In this document: in pieces, positions 20,001-31,338 of the stretch
Layout: every line of letters begins with the position of its first letter
How positions within the stretch are numbered: the stretch's first letter is position 1
DNA from: Whitmania pigra
Lineage: Eukaryota; Annelida; Clitellata; Hirudinida; Haemopidae
Direction: 5' to 3'
DNA length: 64,000 nt
Assembly (NCBI GenBank): GCA_021613335.1
Contig: JAJTWR010000266.1
Location: forward strand, 6,195,501 to 6,259,500
Notes under the pieces: model-generated
Seen by the model: the letters and a program-made list of their open reading frames with translations, nothing else
Databases searched by the model: none
Told to the model about the DNA's origin: nothing
Made by a program: the position numbers and the translations under genes

Positions 20001-23000
20001 GCAAATATCACATGCATGGACTTATTGTAGCAATTGTCTTCAATCTCTTATTGGGCTGTTTCTAACATTCCTGCTATAAAAACTTTTTGAACACTTCTCA
20101 AAAACATAGAATAAAATAGATACAATTTTGATAATAGTGTCAGTTATCAGTCTTTTGCAATCTTTATTGGAAAACAAAATAAAAGTCTTATCCAATTCTT
20201 TTGGAACCCATTATGAAGATTCCAAATGATAACTGCAAGGAATTAAGGAACGCTGTTCTGGCTATTGCTGGTGATGAGTCAATTGATTTTCTACATTGCC
20301 ATAAGAGCATATCATGAAACCCGTTGGATGGCAACAATTACATGCAGCTTTTGGCCATAAGTTCGTTATAGTCGATGCACTGTTTGGACCTCAACGATTC
20401 CATACCTTCACAGTGAAGTCTATGGCATGGTACATCTGCATAACTTCCCTATCTGCTCCAAGATCTCAAATTATTAAAAAATCATATTTCATTCAGTGCA
20501 ATTAAAAAACCTATTGCTACACTTCATGTTCTTTTGAAAATGGACCCTGTTTCAGAATGCAGTTCATTTCAGTTGCTAATTATTTAAAGTACTCAGGACA
20601 TTTTAGAAATTTCCTGCCCTATGTGGTTGGGGGGCTATATATGCTCAGCCCTTGGTCTATTTAGCTTATGTGTATTTTATTAAGGCCTATTTATTTAGAT
20701 TAAAAAAAAATGCTTGCTGAACATTCTGCCGAGATGCTTAACTGCCAAGTTATTTTCAGTACTCATTGTACATTGTTGTTCACCTTCTAACTATATAACA
20801 GTGATAATGTTGAGGAAGGCAAGTAACCAAAAAGAAAAATAAATGACTTTCTGATTGCTATCTTTATGCATAAATATACAAACAATCTATTGCCTCGTTC
20901 ATTTAATAACATTTTATAAACGTTCATCCGATGTTCACATATTGCTTGCGGGTCTGCCGACAAATATAGACCCGAAGCTTCTTGAACCATGCTAAAAAAA
21001 ATTTCAGTGAAGTGGTCAACACCCTCGCATATTATCCTTAATTCCCATTCTTCCTCTAAGCCCCTTTCTATATTCAAAATACCTACAAATCATATATTCT
21101 GAATAAGTAAAATCATCTCATGTCCATTTTCTGATGTGTACCCAATTTCTCTTTGTTGTTGAATTGACTTTTGTGATACTGGGCTTTAAATAATGTCGTA
21201 CACTTTGCATAATTCATCAATGAATTTGAATTCTTCGAACATGATGATTAAATGAAAAATAAATTTAATTAAAACATACATTTACATTATTATTTATTAA
21301 ATATCTTCAGCCAAAAGACAAAAAATGCATCTATTGGTATGTGTTATATTCGTATTGTATGTTAATTATGTGAAAATAAGGTATTCACAGTCAATCTGTA
21401 TCCTTGTTTACTCACCAACCCTATTATGTGGATATTTTTGAAGTGGAACAACCAAATTCCCTTTTTGTCTTAGCATTTTCTCATTGGTTTAGTCGATTCT
21501 TTTACATTGCCCAATGCTATTTCAAGCACAAAAGAGGGCCAAATTCACCACTCAACATCAGTTATCTTGATCCTTGTCACTAATCACTGATTTTTTATTA
21601 TTTAATGAGCAATTGTTTGCAATGTAGGAGAAGATGATGAAAGGTTTGTATCAAAAACGGTTCGGATTTAAGGGATCCCTGCGAAGTAGCTGACAGTAAA
21701 GCACTCCAGCGAATTCTGCAAGCCCTGGAACATAGATATAAGTTGCCAAGTTCAAAATATACTCAGGCACTCTATCCTCTGAGCCAACTTGTATGCCATT
21801 AACGGGTAGGATTGATGTCATGATAATGCACCAGCAATGATTAAGGCAATGGATGATACTCACATTCAATTGTTCGTCTGTGTCTCACAAACAAAGCTCT
21901 AAAGATGCAGCATATTGTCGAAAATGCCCAGAATGTAAATTTATTATGTCGACAGAATTATGCTTTAGTTTATGCTCAAGTCTTAGTTAAGTTCTGCAGT
22001 TAAATTAGTAAAGTATGATTTCATGGGTACTTTGAGTTATCTGTTAAGTCATGATTTTAATTTTATATGCTATCTTATAGAGAAAATAATAAAATATTGG
22101 TATTTGTATCGGCTGATACATCATCCTGAAATTTCACATGAGGACTTTTGTGGATGACCACTAAAATGTTTTCCTAAACTCAGCTAAACTCTCTAACAGA
22201 CTTCATAGCAATCAAAAATTTATTCTTAAGCCACTAAATATGATGGGTTTCAGCAAAAAATAGATAAGCAATGTTGACAGAACATTGTCAGCAATTGTTA
22301 GAAAATTTGTTAAGTCAGTATGGAATAATAATGATTTTAATTGAGAAAATGTGCCAGCAGATACCACTTCGTTTGGGAGGGAGTTAAAGGTAGCAATAAC
22401 TCTGTTAAAAAAAAACCAAGACCTTCTTTGTAGACGAGTTATACAATGTGCAATTTGCAATTGGAAAATTGTACAAAACTTAAAAGATCACTTTTAACAA
22501 AACCTTTTAATAATTTAGACAAAAAGCATAATTCTAAAATTAAATAGTGATTTAATATATTTTAAGTCATTCAAAAATAAATTGTAAGATGTTTAATGTT
22601 TTTACCAAGACAAGCAATTTGAGTGGAACAGCATATAGGAGGAAAACAAATTTGAAAAAAAGAAAGAAACTTAAGTCAATAAATGTGATTCTGTTACCCA
22701 TGGCTGCCAACAGAAATTTTGGGCCTCCAGGGATAGCAGCCATGGGCCCCTACGTTATGTCAATTTGATATTAAAAAGCCAAAAATGGTCATGACTAAAA
22801 TATTTCTACTTTCTTTATATGCGACACGTAGTGTCCTCAAGAGGCCTATTTTGATTTGTTTGCACCACTGGATTAGCCTGCAAGGGTATTGTAAAAGAAT
22901 GTTTAAGCAAAGAAAGTGGGATTATGTATTCAAATCCTTGTTTCAATAAAGAGTTCATATATTTTTTTAATATTTTAATATTGTTTATTTTATGATGTTA

Positions 23001-26000
23001 TTATACAAAAATGTTTGAATATGAAGATACTGACAATCAGTAAGTATGCAGCATTCAACTACAAATCCTATCAAAACATGGTGTGAAAATACTGAGGGTT
23101 ATGGTTCCTTCACATTCAACGTGGATACATGAGGTACTCAAAATAACAGCTAAGAAAATACATTTACCCTTTGATGTTCAGGGCATCCTTGCTAAGACTA
23201 GCAACTTATTGTTTCAAAATTTTGTAAAATGAGGCTGAGGAAATCTATTACTTGTTGTGTGTCTTTATGTTGCATTTGCTGATAAATGGCATATGCATAC
23301 ATAAAAGTGTATAATATATTATAGGTAGAGCTTAAAATTATAAGTACAACTACAAGTTTTGCTTTAGTAACACTATTTTTGTCACAAATTTGCTTTATTT
23401 TATAATGTTTAACTTTATTATTTTTAGACTTTATTTTCTCATACAATTAGTGCTCCACTTAGTGGGACTTTAAAAGCTTATGGGGCAATGATAAAATGTG
23501 AATTTTGATTTTAATCCAGCAAGAAAAATTTGTATGTGGAGGTTTTAACATGCAACACAATAAGAAGAATCATGAATGGTAAGCTGGTGGCTAATCAGTT
23601 TGTGAAGAATGTTGTGACTAACAACTTAGCAATAAACTTCCTTGTGAAGACCTGTCATGATATTTGCTTGAAGATTACTGACTACCATCAGACATACTTG
23701 AAAGAGTTTCTTATGTTTGTTGCTAATTTATTTATTCACAAAATCAATTTATCTGATATCGCTGTAATAAAATATTTATGTAGATATCTCTCTATGGTGC
23801 TGCCACAAATATCAGCCATCAGAAACATCATTCTAAATGAGCCACTAAAGAAATTTGTCAATGGAAATGAATTAAAATTATTGTCATCATCATTAAATCC
23901 TCCACATTTAATAAACAATTGCAGCTTTTCTTGTTTGGATCCTTGTGAGCATTATTTGTCTAATTCCTGAAATTTCATAATGATTTAATAATTCATAATA
24001 ATATGCTGAGTTAAATCAAGCTATTAATATTGGTCAGGCGATGCCACAAAGATTGTCAACCTGGAGCAAAAGCTTCTAACCTCATATGAAGCCAAGAAAG
24101 TGAATGAATTTCTTTATGGACTTGTTGGTGTTGTTGGAAAATATAATCTCTTGTTTCTTTCGGACAGGGTAATTTTTATGATTTTATCCAAAAAATTTAA
24201 ATTCACACTATAATACTCTTCATTTGTTAGTGGCATCTTCCTATGGAGCTGCATACAGCATTGGAATCAATATCTGTCAATAACATCCACCTGTCAAGTT
24301 TATTTAATACTTTGCTAGCTAAATCAAAACTATGTCAACAACTTGAGGTATGCAAGTGCATTTCACTTTTAGCCATAAAAGCAATCCTGGCACAAATTTT
24401 GTTTGAAGTAGTGTGATTGCGTTAGAAATTTGTGAATATATTAAGAATGGCATAATGTCATCTAGTTTGACTCTATAACAAATAGAAGTTAAGGATTTGT
24501 ATTGAATATATCATAGGATTTGAATTTTTGATAATAAAACAATGCCTTGTTTGAAAATGTAAAAGTGAGTAAGAATAATTATCCTTAGCTCTTCTTTTCA
24601 TAGTTGCATAAACAAAGCAAAGAGCTACTGGAATTCATTGATACGAGACTAAGAGAAACGACATTTTACAAGCTCATGAAACTATTAAAATGGGAGATTC
24701 TTACCATTGATCTGTCTTTTGGTTTCAACTCAAGAGTCTGTTTCATTGTTTCAATGTAAAGTATCGTTATCAATTAAAATGGCAAGCAACTGTTTATCCA
24801 GAGTGTCGCATTTAGGGAAAATGCAGAGCTTTTGGAAAGAGCCAAAAATTGTTTGACATCTGTTCACTTGGAACCAGGTGAGTTGATCAGTAATTACCCT
24901 GTTACTGTTATCAATTATTAACTTATTTTTCAGATCTTCAACCAAGTCATGAATCATTAAGATTGTCGATTCTGCAGTTATTGAATAATGAAGAATGGGA
25001 GTTTTTGATAAGTATATCTAGCAATAATGAAATTGTGCAGGTCCTCCTTTCAGAATTCTTGGATGCCAATTAAATTAAATTCAATAATTTGTCAATTTTG
25101 TTTAATGCAGTTTGGTCATATGATTGGAGGTCTATGCAAAGAACTAAATCAGTTGAAAACCGCAAGGACGCTTGCAAGGAATTTCATTGAATTTAGTAAG
25201 GCCTTTAAAAATTTCAAGAAAACTGAAAACTAGTGATGCTAAAACATTTTTAGTTGCTCTAACATTTTCGACTCCATCAAAGAGACCTCTTCAAGGCGTC
25301 ATCACAAAAGATTGCTTTTTGAACTTCGTTTCCCTGATAAGTGTTAGTGATCATATTTAATTTAATTTTAAAATGACGATTCAGTCATGAAGCTTTTTCC
25401 TCATTTTGCAGAATGAAACTATTCTCTCACTCTTCATTTCTTGTCTTACAAAACTCCTCAGATTTGCTGATCAAAGCATGAGTGGGGACATTTTCAGTGA
25501 TTATATAGTTTTTTGGCCAAGTGCCATAACCAAGTTTGTTTGAGGAATTGTTGACTTATTGTTATTAACATTTTTTTATAAGCTATTTTTGTATCAGTAC
25601 TATGTTGGACAAATGTGCAATTTTGGAAGCTGTTCATTGTGTTCTCAAACAAGCTATGATAATTAATAATAAAAGCAACTCGTGGATAAGGACACAGGCT
25701 GACCTTTTTTTTGGTAAGTAATACATGCCAATATGGGTTTCCTTAAGTGAGACATATTTGAATTTATTCTCTTCTACCAACTCAATCATTGGCAATTGTT
25801 TGTATAGAGACTCTAGAGCTAAAATATTATTAAGGTATATTAATATTAAGAACTTTCTAAATATATGAATGTTAAAAACTATGAATTTATGTTGTTTTTC
25901 TTATTTAGGCATCTGATAAAATATAAATGTTTGTTATTCATAATAAATTTTGAGAATTTAATGAATATTACCAAATTCCTCAATCTTCATCTGATGGAGA

Positions 26001-28146
26001 TACTCTGAGGGTTCAACTATCACAATGTCAAGATTTTAGCTGTGCTCTGTTAACATTTGAAGAAGGAGTTTGTCAATGACTCTGTCCATTAAAGCAAAAT
26101 TCTAGGAAAACCTCTCAAACATTGCCATGCTCACCACAAGGATTTAATCCATTGCTTTTGCTGGCTTGATCTGAGTCTCAAAGCATTAGAATGGAAGTAA
26201 GAACAAGCAAGGAAAAAAAAGAGCTGAAACTTGTGATTTGAAAGTAAATTAGACACCAGTAGCAACAAAAATACCATCATTATAACTATGATTTATAGAG
26301 TATTTTGTAAACTTGTATTCTTTCAGGTACATCCTGTTTAGTAGTTATGCATGGCATTATTTATGTGAATGAATGTCCATTGTGCAACAGTTATTGACTT
26401 GAATCAATAAAATTTCAGAACCAAATGGCTAAGGGGCCATACATGTATGCTGTCCACACCAAAACTGGATTTTTGCAAACCCTCCTCCCCCTTGTACACA
26501 ACCAGCTATACACCTTTTTCTGTAGAGAGCACAGAACTTTAATAATACTAATAATGAGACAATTTATATAATGCTGCAACTTGGGTCGAAGGATGTTGCT
26601 CCTGTTTGGGTATCACGAGTTCCCGACAAGATGACGCTTGCCGAGAATGAGGCCCCTCATGACACCTAGGCTCAAAATTGATAAAATCTCACTTGCAATT
26701 CGTGGGTCAAATTGTTAGAGTAGATTTATTTTACTATATTTTTACTAAGTTTGTTGTTTTGGCAGACCTCCACATTCTGCTACTCCCCCCACCATCCAAA
26801 AGCATCAACTTTGTTCAGATCCCTTTCCATTTGGATGTCATAAATGGATGGCTCCTAATTGTCCAAACAACCTTTTAAAAGATGTATCTATTGGTTTAAT
26901 CTGTATTACGCATACTTAATTTTACTTCTTACTCAACAAATATAATTTAATTTGGTCTGGCACAGCTTAATAATTGAAATTGTACTTAATTTATGTAGTG
27001 CCATATGCATAGAATCAGAGGCGCTTCATGCAACCATTCCTTCCCGAGGGTGCTTGTGGCAGTGTGGCATTTGAACGTGACACATTACAACTGTTGCCAT
27101 TATCAATGTATGCAGGAGCGCAATACTACCAGCCCGCATGCGAAGTTACATAAGTTAAATTAGATTATTATGCTGAGGGAGGTTCTCAGATTTCATTGAC
27201 CCTATTTCTCAGTTGCTAAATGACTTAATAATTAATTAAACTTAATAATTGAAATCGTACTTAATTTATGTAGCGCCATATGCATAGAATCAGAAACTAA
27301 AAATGACATGCCCCACATTCAGTACTAGGGCAATTGTGAACCCCAATGCTTTCTTACAGTACTGAAGCAGTATCACATCTCACTGAGATATTATCTGTAC
27401 CTGGGCATGGTAGGGACAGACTATTTCAAGTATCCCATTACAAGAAATACTTATGATGACCAGGTATAACTTTTTTTTGCATAGTTTTTGTATATCAATG
27501 ATATGAAGATTTTTGTTTCATTGCAGGTTTACAAAAGGATGATACAAGCTTGCATTCATTTAAACTGCTTTACACAGGTCTAAGATTTTTACATCTCATA
27601 ATTGAAATTGGAAACAAAATGACTCATTTTAAATTTTGTGATTGAAGGCAGCTGTTATGTGTCAATTCCTTGATGAAATAGATTACTCAACAGCCTTCAA
27701 ATGCATCACAGAGCGACCAATACTAGATGGGGGAGATTCTTACTATAATTACATATGGGACACTACAATTCTAGAATTTATTATCAGTTAGTGTTTAGTT
27801 ATCCTTCTAAATATGGGCAAACCACTCAGTACTTGACATTCATGATGTATCAATCATCAAATCTTTCAGATAACCATCAAAGAAATGCGGAGGTTGAAAA
27901 ACTCTGCTCTGCAGTGAGTATTTGCACGAAAATTTATCAAAAATGTGTTAATACATTTTCCAATCATTTTGCATAGTAAACATTTCAATCATTTGCATTT
28001 TAAACTGTAAACAGCATAGGCTAATGAAATCTCCTGAGGTCAATTGCAATAGGAAGCTTGATACACTCCAAGAAATTATTAAAGCTAAAAGAAGGAAGTT
28101 CCTTAGAATGATGGCCAACCAATATCTTGGAACTATAAAACTTTGA
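8013..28146 (+). CDS. INTS8: Integrator complex subunit 8, 23 exons
   Basis: INTS8 is part of Integrator, the nuclear complex that cleaves snRNA and other RNA polymerase II transcripts; it helps bring in PP2A. Exons rebuilt by phase and homology: 8013–8100, 8525–8630, 17735–17881, 17947–18012, 18139–18199, 18291–18467, 18532–18624, 18707–18850, 19341–19438, 23520–23944, 24038–24168, 24231–24347, 24604–24735, 24802–24877, 24934–25040, 25111–25195, 25254–25342, 25412–25533, 25598–25713, 27360–27463, 27527–27577, 27648–27913, 28015–28146. The product is about 974 aa (human about 995). Matches run from the N-terminus (WFKYLLDKNLLEKQL) to the C-terminus (CQFLDEIDYSTAFK, DSYYNYIWDTTILEF, RRKFLRMMA). 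Intron 6 has a GC donor; intron 16 is 58 nt. One frame break lies at about 27780 in exon 22. Exon 1 joins exon 2 in phase but about 20 residues of the human protein have no counterpart. Confidence 0.9.
9368..9494 (+). repeat. SINE B, full-length copy (127 bp) with target duplication
   Basis: A tRNA-like head of about 77 bp has box A (TGGCCTAACGGTTAAGG), box B (GGTTCAAACCCC) and complementary acceptor-like ends. It is followed by a unique tail CCGTCCTAATCATCTAG…GCAACGGACGTTAATAAAAC. Flanking copies TTACGTGATTTTGT (9354–9367) and TTACATGCTTTTGT (9495–9508) match at 12 of 14 bases. This is the best-preserved single insertion of the family in the window. Confidence 0.85.
10170..12405 (-). mobile_element. 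CR1/L2-group LINE, 5'-truncated, inserted in the hAT transposase
   Basis: Minus-strand coding from about 12405 gives a pre-RT region and a reverse transcriptase with NYRPISNLSTMS, AAFDTINHQILL, GVPQGSVLGPLLF and the catalytic QYADDTSL at about 11055–11070. The C-terminal region (LKKLHWLPIHSCITFKIAL, then RGFSYASPAVWNRLP) continues in another frame after a one-base shift near 10710. The endonuclease is absent, so the copy is 5'-truncated. The 3' end is TATAAATTAATTATT followed by ATT repeats at about 10175–10200, a microsatellite-like tail typical of this group. It is inactive. Confidence 0.88.
12889..13240 (-). pseudogene. Tc1/mariner transposase C-terminal relic
   Basis: On the minus strand a frame ends with IEYVWGMTVNEIYKDEKAY and MKAWNNLEKE before a stop at 12889–12891. 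This is the usual ENVWG…Y…Q…I..AW pattern after the last catalytic residue of Tc1/mariner transposases. Upstream ILIWMGVNAIDATT resembles the core that precedes the second Asp. Several frame changes and stops show decay. Confidence 0.55.
13533..14124 (+). mobile_element. Mariner-like deletion derivative
   Basis: The right part encodes a typical mariner C-terminus (LKEAILGTWRNLDENI, SMKNRCIDVISKKGG, then a stop near 14037). The outer sequences are imperfect inverted repeats: ATTGTTAAGACATACC near 13545 and the inverse of GACTGTCTTAATAATC near 14100. Most of the transposase is missing, so it cannot move by itself. Confidence 0.6.
14521..15570 (-). pseudogene. Degenerate transposon-derived ORF of a family common in invertebrates
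   Basis: Minus-strand pieces in shifting frames read FWTKARIPTR, then IKILEDRELLIAQRE, then VTVSGNGVMTLLGVPIVTNR near 14650. I recognise this order from a repetitive protein family of aphids, Hydra and molluscs that is probably a DDE transposase, but I cannot assign a superfamily. Stops and frameshifts are frequent. The plus-strand frames over this stretch are shadows. Confidence 0.5.
16262..16425. repeat. Relic related to the foldback hAT arms
   Basis: GGTGACCCGTCAAAGAGCC followed by CCGTCAAAACATCCCCGTCAA resembles the terminal units of the arms at 31059 and 32086. About 120 bp further on, GGTGCTGTTTTGACGAGTC is the inverse motif. The pair looks like a short, decayed relative with only two or three units per arm. 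Confidence 0.45.
16524..17264 (+). mobile_element. hAT deletion derivative, ZBED5-like, in INTS8 intron 2
   Basis: The element starts CAGGGATGCAAG and ends TTGGGAAGCCCTG, flanked by GACTAGAC (16516–16523) and GACTACAC (17265–17272), 7 of 8 bases alike. From 16645 to 16980 it encodes the last part of a ZBED5/FAM200-like hAT transposase, including EYWCLAMSMFPKLCKKKAL and FIPFTSTYLCELGFSSVF, the dimerisation region. The front of the gene is gone. Confidence 0.85.
19141..19305 (+). repeat. SINE A copy in INTS8 intron 9
   Basis: Best-preserved copy of the SINE A family: box-A-like TTGGCTCAGAGGG, box-B-like GTGTTCGCAACCC about 50 bp further on, then a tail shared with the inverted copy at 7352–7508. 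Mismatches between the two are few over about 150 bp. Confidence 0.72.
21739..21797 (-). repeat. Possible SINE A fragment
   Basis: On the minus strand ACAAGTTGGCTCAGAGGATAG repeats the box-A end of SINE A. The rest has diverged or belongs to another tRNA-derived repeat. Confidence 0.35.
22320..22460 (-). pseudogene. LINE reverse-transcriptase C-terminal fragment
   Basis: The minus strand reads RRSWFFFNRVIATFNSLP followed by NEVVSAGTFSQLKSLL. This matches the standard last segment of non-LTR polyproteins (F..R....WN.LP..V..A.S...FK..L). Nothing else of the element was found next to it. Confidence 0.55.
26968..27291. repeat. Pair of ~52-bp direct repeats around a SINE A relic, INTS8 intron 19
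   Basis: CTTAATAATTGAAATTGTAC…GCATAGAATCAG at about 26968–27018 returns with one or two changes at about 27239–27291. Between them the minus strand (about 27030–27120) carries a degenerate SINE A body, recognised by GCACCCTCGGG and CACGTTCAAATG-like boxes. Confidence 0.5.
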
Positions 28147-28203
28147 GCTCCTTCCAAAAGGATATATTCCAAAATTTGTAAAGAGTCAAATTTTTTGCAT
28201 GTA

Positions 28204-28253
28204 TTTATTGAAAGAAAATTGAAATATGTGTTTTGTGAAATTTATATATTAAA
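28204..28253. promoter_or_regulatory. Facing poly(A) signals of INTS8 and the C16orf87 homologue
   Basis: ATTAAA on the plus strand at 28248–28253 is a candidate signal for INTS8. AATAAA on the minus strand at 28204–28209 is a candidate for the convergent gene. If both are used, the two 3' UTRs overlap by tens of bases. Confidence 0.5.
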
Positions 28254-28271
28254 GCACATCCAACAATCTGA

Positions 28272-29597
28272 TTAGATTTGTGGTTGGGAAGATATTGATG
28301 TCAACTTTCTGTTAATTTCTGACAAAATGTTGGAATAGTGCATTGCTTTCTCTGTTGAAAATCTAATATTGACCTCCTCATCCCTGTTTATGTTGGGCAA
28401 GATGGATTCACTAGATTCTGTAGAGTTTGAGATGGAGGCTTCACTAGGTGGCTTATCTTCAGCTTCTACATCTGCTTAAAAGCATTACCAAATATTTTAA
28501 CTACTGAAAAAGAGGAAAGTTACATGGCAAAATTCCAAGGGCTCTTTTGTGATGTCATGATTGTGATCATAGAGTTTAGTAATGAAAGAGGCAAGCAGTT
28601 TGAATAAAATTGGTTTATCCAAGAAATTCACTTTTCTGGTTGAGGTTGTCATCATTTGGTGGCTCGACGACCGACCTTGTAACATTTGTTTGCTTCTTTG
28701 CAAGAGTTTTTCGTTTCTAAATATTAGCGAATGGCAACACTTACTACTAAATAGGCAATATCACATTGATATAATTATATAAATTTAGTTATGAATGCCT
28801 GTCAGATTTGTAAATGCAAAAATTGCAAATTTTAAAGACCTTGATTGAAGTGCAAAATTCAAGAGAATCAAAATAACGAGGCTTTTCTCTGCATCTCCTC
28901 TTGGATCGGCTTTCAACAGCATGTTTCGAACCCTCACTTCCTGCATTATTTAGAAATTAAGGGATATTGTGTAGGTGACAGAAAAAATGGAAAACTTTTT
29001 GAAAATTACCTGGAACTGCATTGTGTTTGACGTCACTTGCATTGTAGCCAATGGAAAACAAGAATCCACAATGAATGCATGACTTCCTAGCGGAAGGAAC
29101 CTACAAATAAATTCACTGTAGAACCCCTAGGCACTTCTGATCTGCTGCAGCCTGTAGGTCATGGGCTAATAAAAACTGTTCATAGCTTTGAGCTAATTTG
29201 CAATTTGATCGAGCTTTGATAAAAATAACAATTAGTCAAAATGATGCAGATTAAGACTAAAGCAAATTAACAAGTTTAGAACTAAAAAGAGACTGCTCAC
29301 TAAAAACCTTGTGCAATAGATGTGGTCACAATAACAAGGTCAAAATGTTATATCACGTAAACGTGAAATATATAGATTGCGATTCATTCAACAGCGCGAT
29401 TCATACATGGAAACCTTGAGAAATTCAAAACAAATATAGATAAACAAAAGAAAAGTTAGTTGTATTAGTTCATGACGATATTTCGATTTATGTTCAATAA
29501 TTTACCAACCGAATTTTTAAATAAACGTAAATGTATTATTAATCACCTGCTTTAAACACTGAATGCAAGTCTTCGTAGTCTTTCTCCCCTTATTCAT
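28272..29597 (-). CDS. C16orf87: C16orf87/UPF0547 homologue, 5 exons, 175 aa
   Basis: Exons on the minus strand are 29597–29547, 29100–29010, 28940–28840, 28716–28632 and 28471–28272. All splice sites are GT–AG, the phases agree, and the total is 528 nt. The N-terminus has four cysteines of a small zinc-binding module, C11-x2-C14 and C25-x2-C28 (TCIQCLKQVPSARKSCIHCG), the hallmark of this family. The middle is basic and Ser-rich (SRSKRRCREKPR, KRKTLAKK). The C-terminus STEKAMHYSNILSEINRKL matches the conserved human end (…EKAF…ALAEINRKI). The human protein is about 154 aa. It is a little-studied nuclear protein reported with HDAC/MIER-type complexes; that role is from memory. Its stop codon is 126 bp from the INTS8 stop, tail to tail. 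Confidence 0.87.
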
Positions 29598-31058
29598 AAT
29601 TCGTATATTAGATTAGATATAAAGATGATCGCGCTACTCATCGACCCTAGAAAGCTCCATTTTCATAAAAAAAAATTAAAAAGATGTTTTTACATATTTC
29701 GAATTAGGGAGATCCAAGCTTGTGGGGCAAAACCGTGGAACTAGCCTAAAATCTCCACCAACAATAATATAATGTGAATTACCAACACCGATGTCAGCTA
29801 AACGGGTCCATAGATAAGATATGCGATTCTAAAAAAGCAATGCTAGACTTTTAATTAAATACATTTTAATGTCTTCAATATTTGTTCACTTTTTTCAAAT
29901 TTTGTCCATTTTGCTATTTCTAATTAAATGCTGATTGGACAAAACTGAAGTTAAATTTTAAGCCTTAAGTTTCAAAGTCTTAGGAAAATCAGATGCCAAT
30001 ATTTTAGAGTGGAGAAAAGTTGGGTAAACATTTACTTAAGAAATAATTTGTTTTAACTTATATATTATATTAGTGTTGCGAAAATTTATTTAGTAATTAC
30101 AACAGGGCCTGCTCTTTTCATTTTGCAACATGTATGAAGTATTAAACTAAGTTTTTATGCACAAAAGACTGAAAAATATTCCTTTTAGATTCTTGTACCC
30201 TTTCGGTAGGCTAAAGTTGGCTACTTAGGATAATACTTTTTTTAAACCAATTTTGCTCATTTACTTATGATTCAAAACAACAAAAGGTCATTGGTTCTTT
30301 AAAAGAAATTTCTTAAAAAAACACAGCGTAGGTGAAATAACAAGCACACATAACAATATCAAAGGAAAACGACGCAACATGTTAAGAAGTTGAATGTTTT
30401 TGTTCTAACTATCAATTAAACATATAAAACGTATATTAGGTGTTCATAATAAGTGCTTTTACTAGCTGAAAAGTGGATTCAAAACAGTTCGCCATTTTGA
30501 ATATTCAATGTCGGTGTACGATACTAGGTGCCCATTTTAACCCCCTTTGTCTAAAATACAACCTAAAAAAACAAACTAAATATATATTGTACACATGTTA
30601 TTAACAACCGAGATGTTGTCACACAAGACGAACGTAAACAAAAATAAGGAAATAAAGGCAGATAACAAAAGACTGAGAAAAGAGATCAGCGAAAAGAGAA
30701 ACAAGCGAAGTAGGAGACCAAGGCGAACGGGCGAGAGTCTCTTGGATCCTTAGATAGACTTTCGCTAGGCCTTGAAACAAAGGAGTCCACTGCTACGTTA
30801 ACGAAACATTACATGGTTTCCAAATAATAATAATAATAGTTCATTTGTATGGCGCCTTAAGCTTATATAAATTTTTATAAATTCACCTTAACATTATCTT
30901 CAATTCCGTTAATAATATTGGATATTAATTAGAACGATAATATTCACTATATCAGATTACATGCAATGGCTGTAACAAGAGGCGTAAGTAGGAGTCTCGG
31001 CGCTCGCGGAAAAATTGATAATTTGGTGCCCTCTTACCCTTAGCATTATTAATTTGGC
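29598..31058. other. Divergent intergenic region, no gene seen
   Basis: This region lies upstream of the C16orf87 homologue. It has no exon-like stretch. AATAATAATAATAG…GGCGCCTTAAGC near 30826–30860 looks like another LINE 3'-end relic in reverse. Around 30978 AGAGGCGTAAGTAGGAG resembles an old hAT end that encloses the foldback element. Confidence 0.4.
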
Positions 31059-31338
31059 GGCACCCCGTCATAACAGCCCGGCGACAAAACAGCCCCGTCA
31101 AAATAGCACGGCGTCAAAATAGCTCAAGACAAAACAGCCCCGACAAAACCGCCCCGACAAAACAGCCCCGTCGAAACAGCCCGGCGTCAAAATAGCCCAG
31201 GACGGAAAAATCCCATCAAAAAGGCCCCGTCAAAATAGCCCCGACAAAATAACCCGGCGACAAAATAGCCCAGGACAAAACAACCCGGCGACAAAATAGC
31301 CCGGCGACAAAATAGCCCCGACAAAACAGCCCTGTCAC
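31059..31338 (+). repeat. Left arm, about 18 tandem units of 14–16 bp
   Basis: Units alternate among GGCGAC/GGCGTC, CCCCGTC, CCCCGAC and CCCARGAC cores, each followed by AAAA(C/T)AG. The outermost unit reads CCCGTCATAACAG, as in the right arm. Confidence 0.9.

Larger units (their letters stand above)
19439..23519. other. INTS8 intron 9 (4.1 kb), mostly unrecognised
   Basis: Apart from the SINE A pieces and a LINE fragment listed separately, no family could be named. Short plus-strand frames near 20220–20500 and a minus-strand frame at 20787–21077 look like decayed transposon coding sequence but carry no motif I trust. Confidence 0.4.

Noticed and set aside
31059..31338. CRISPR-like array of short repeats
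   Set aside because: Units are contiguous without spacers, vary in sequence and are mirrored by an inverted array around a hAT domain; the DNA is animal.
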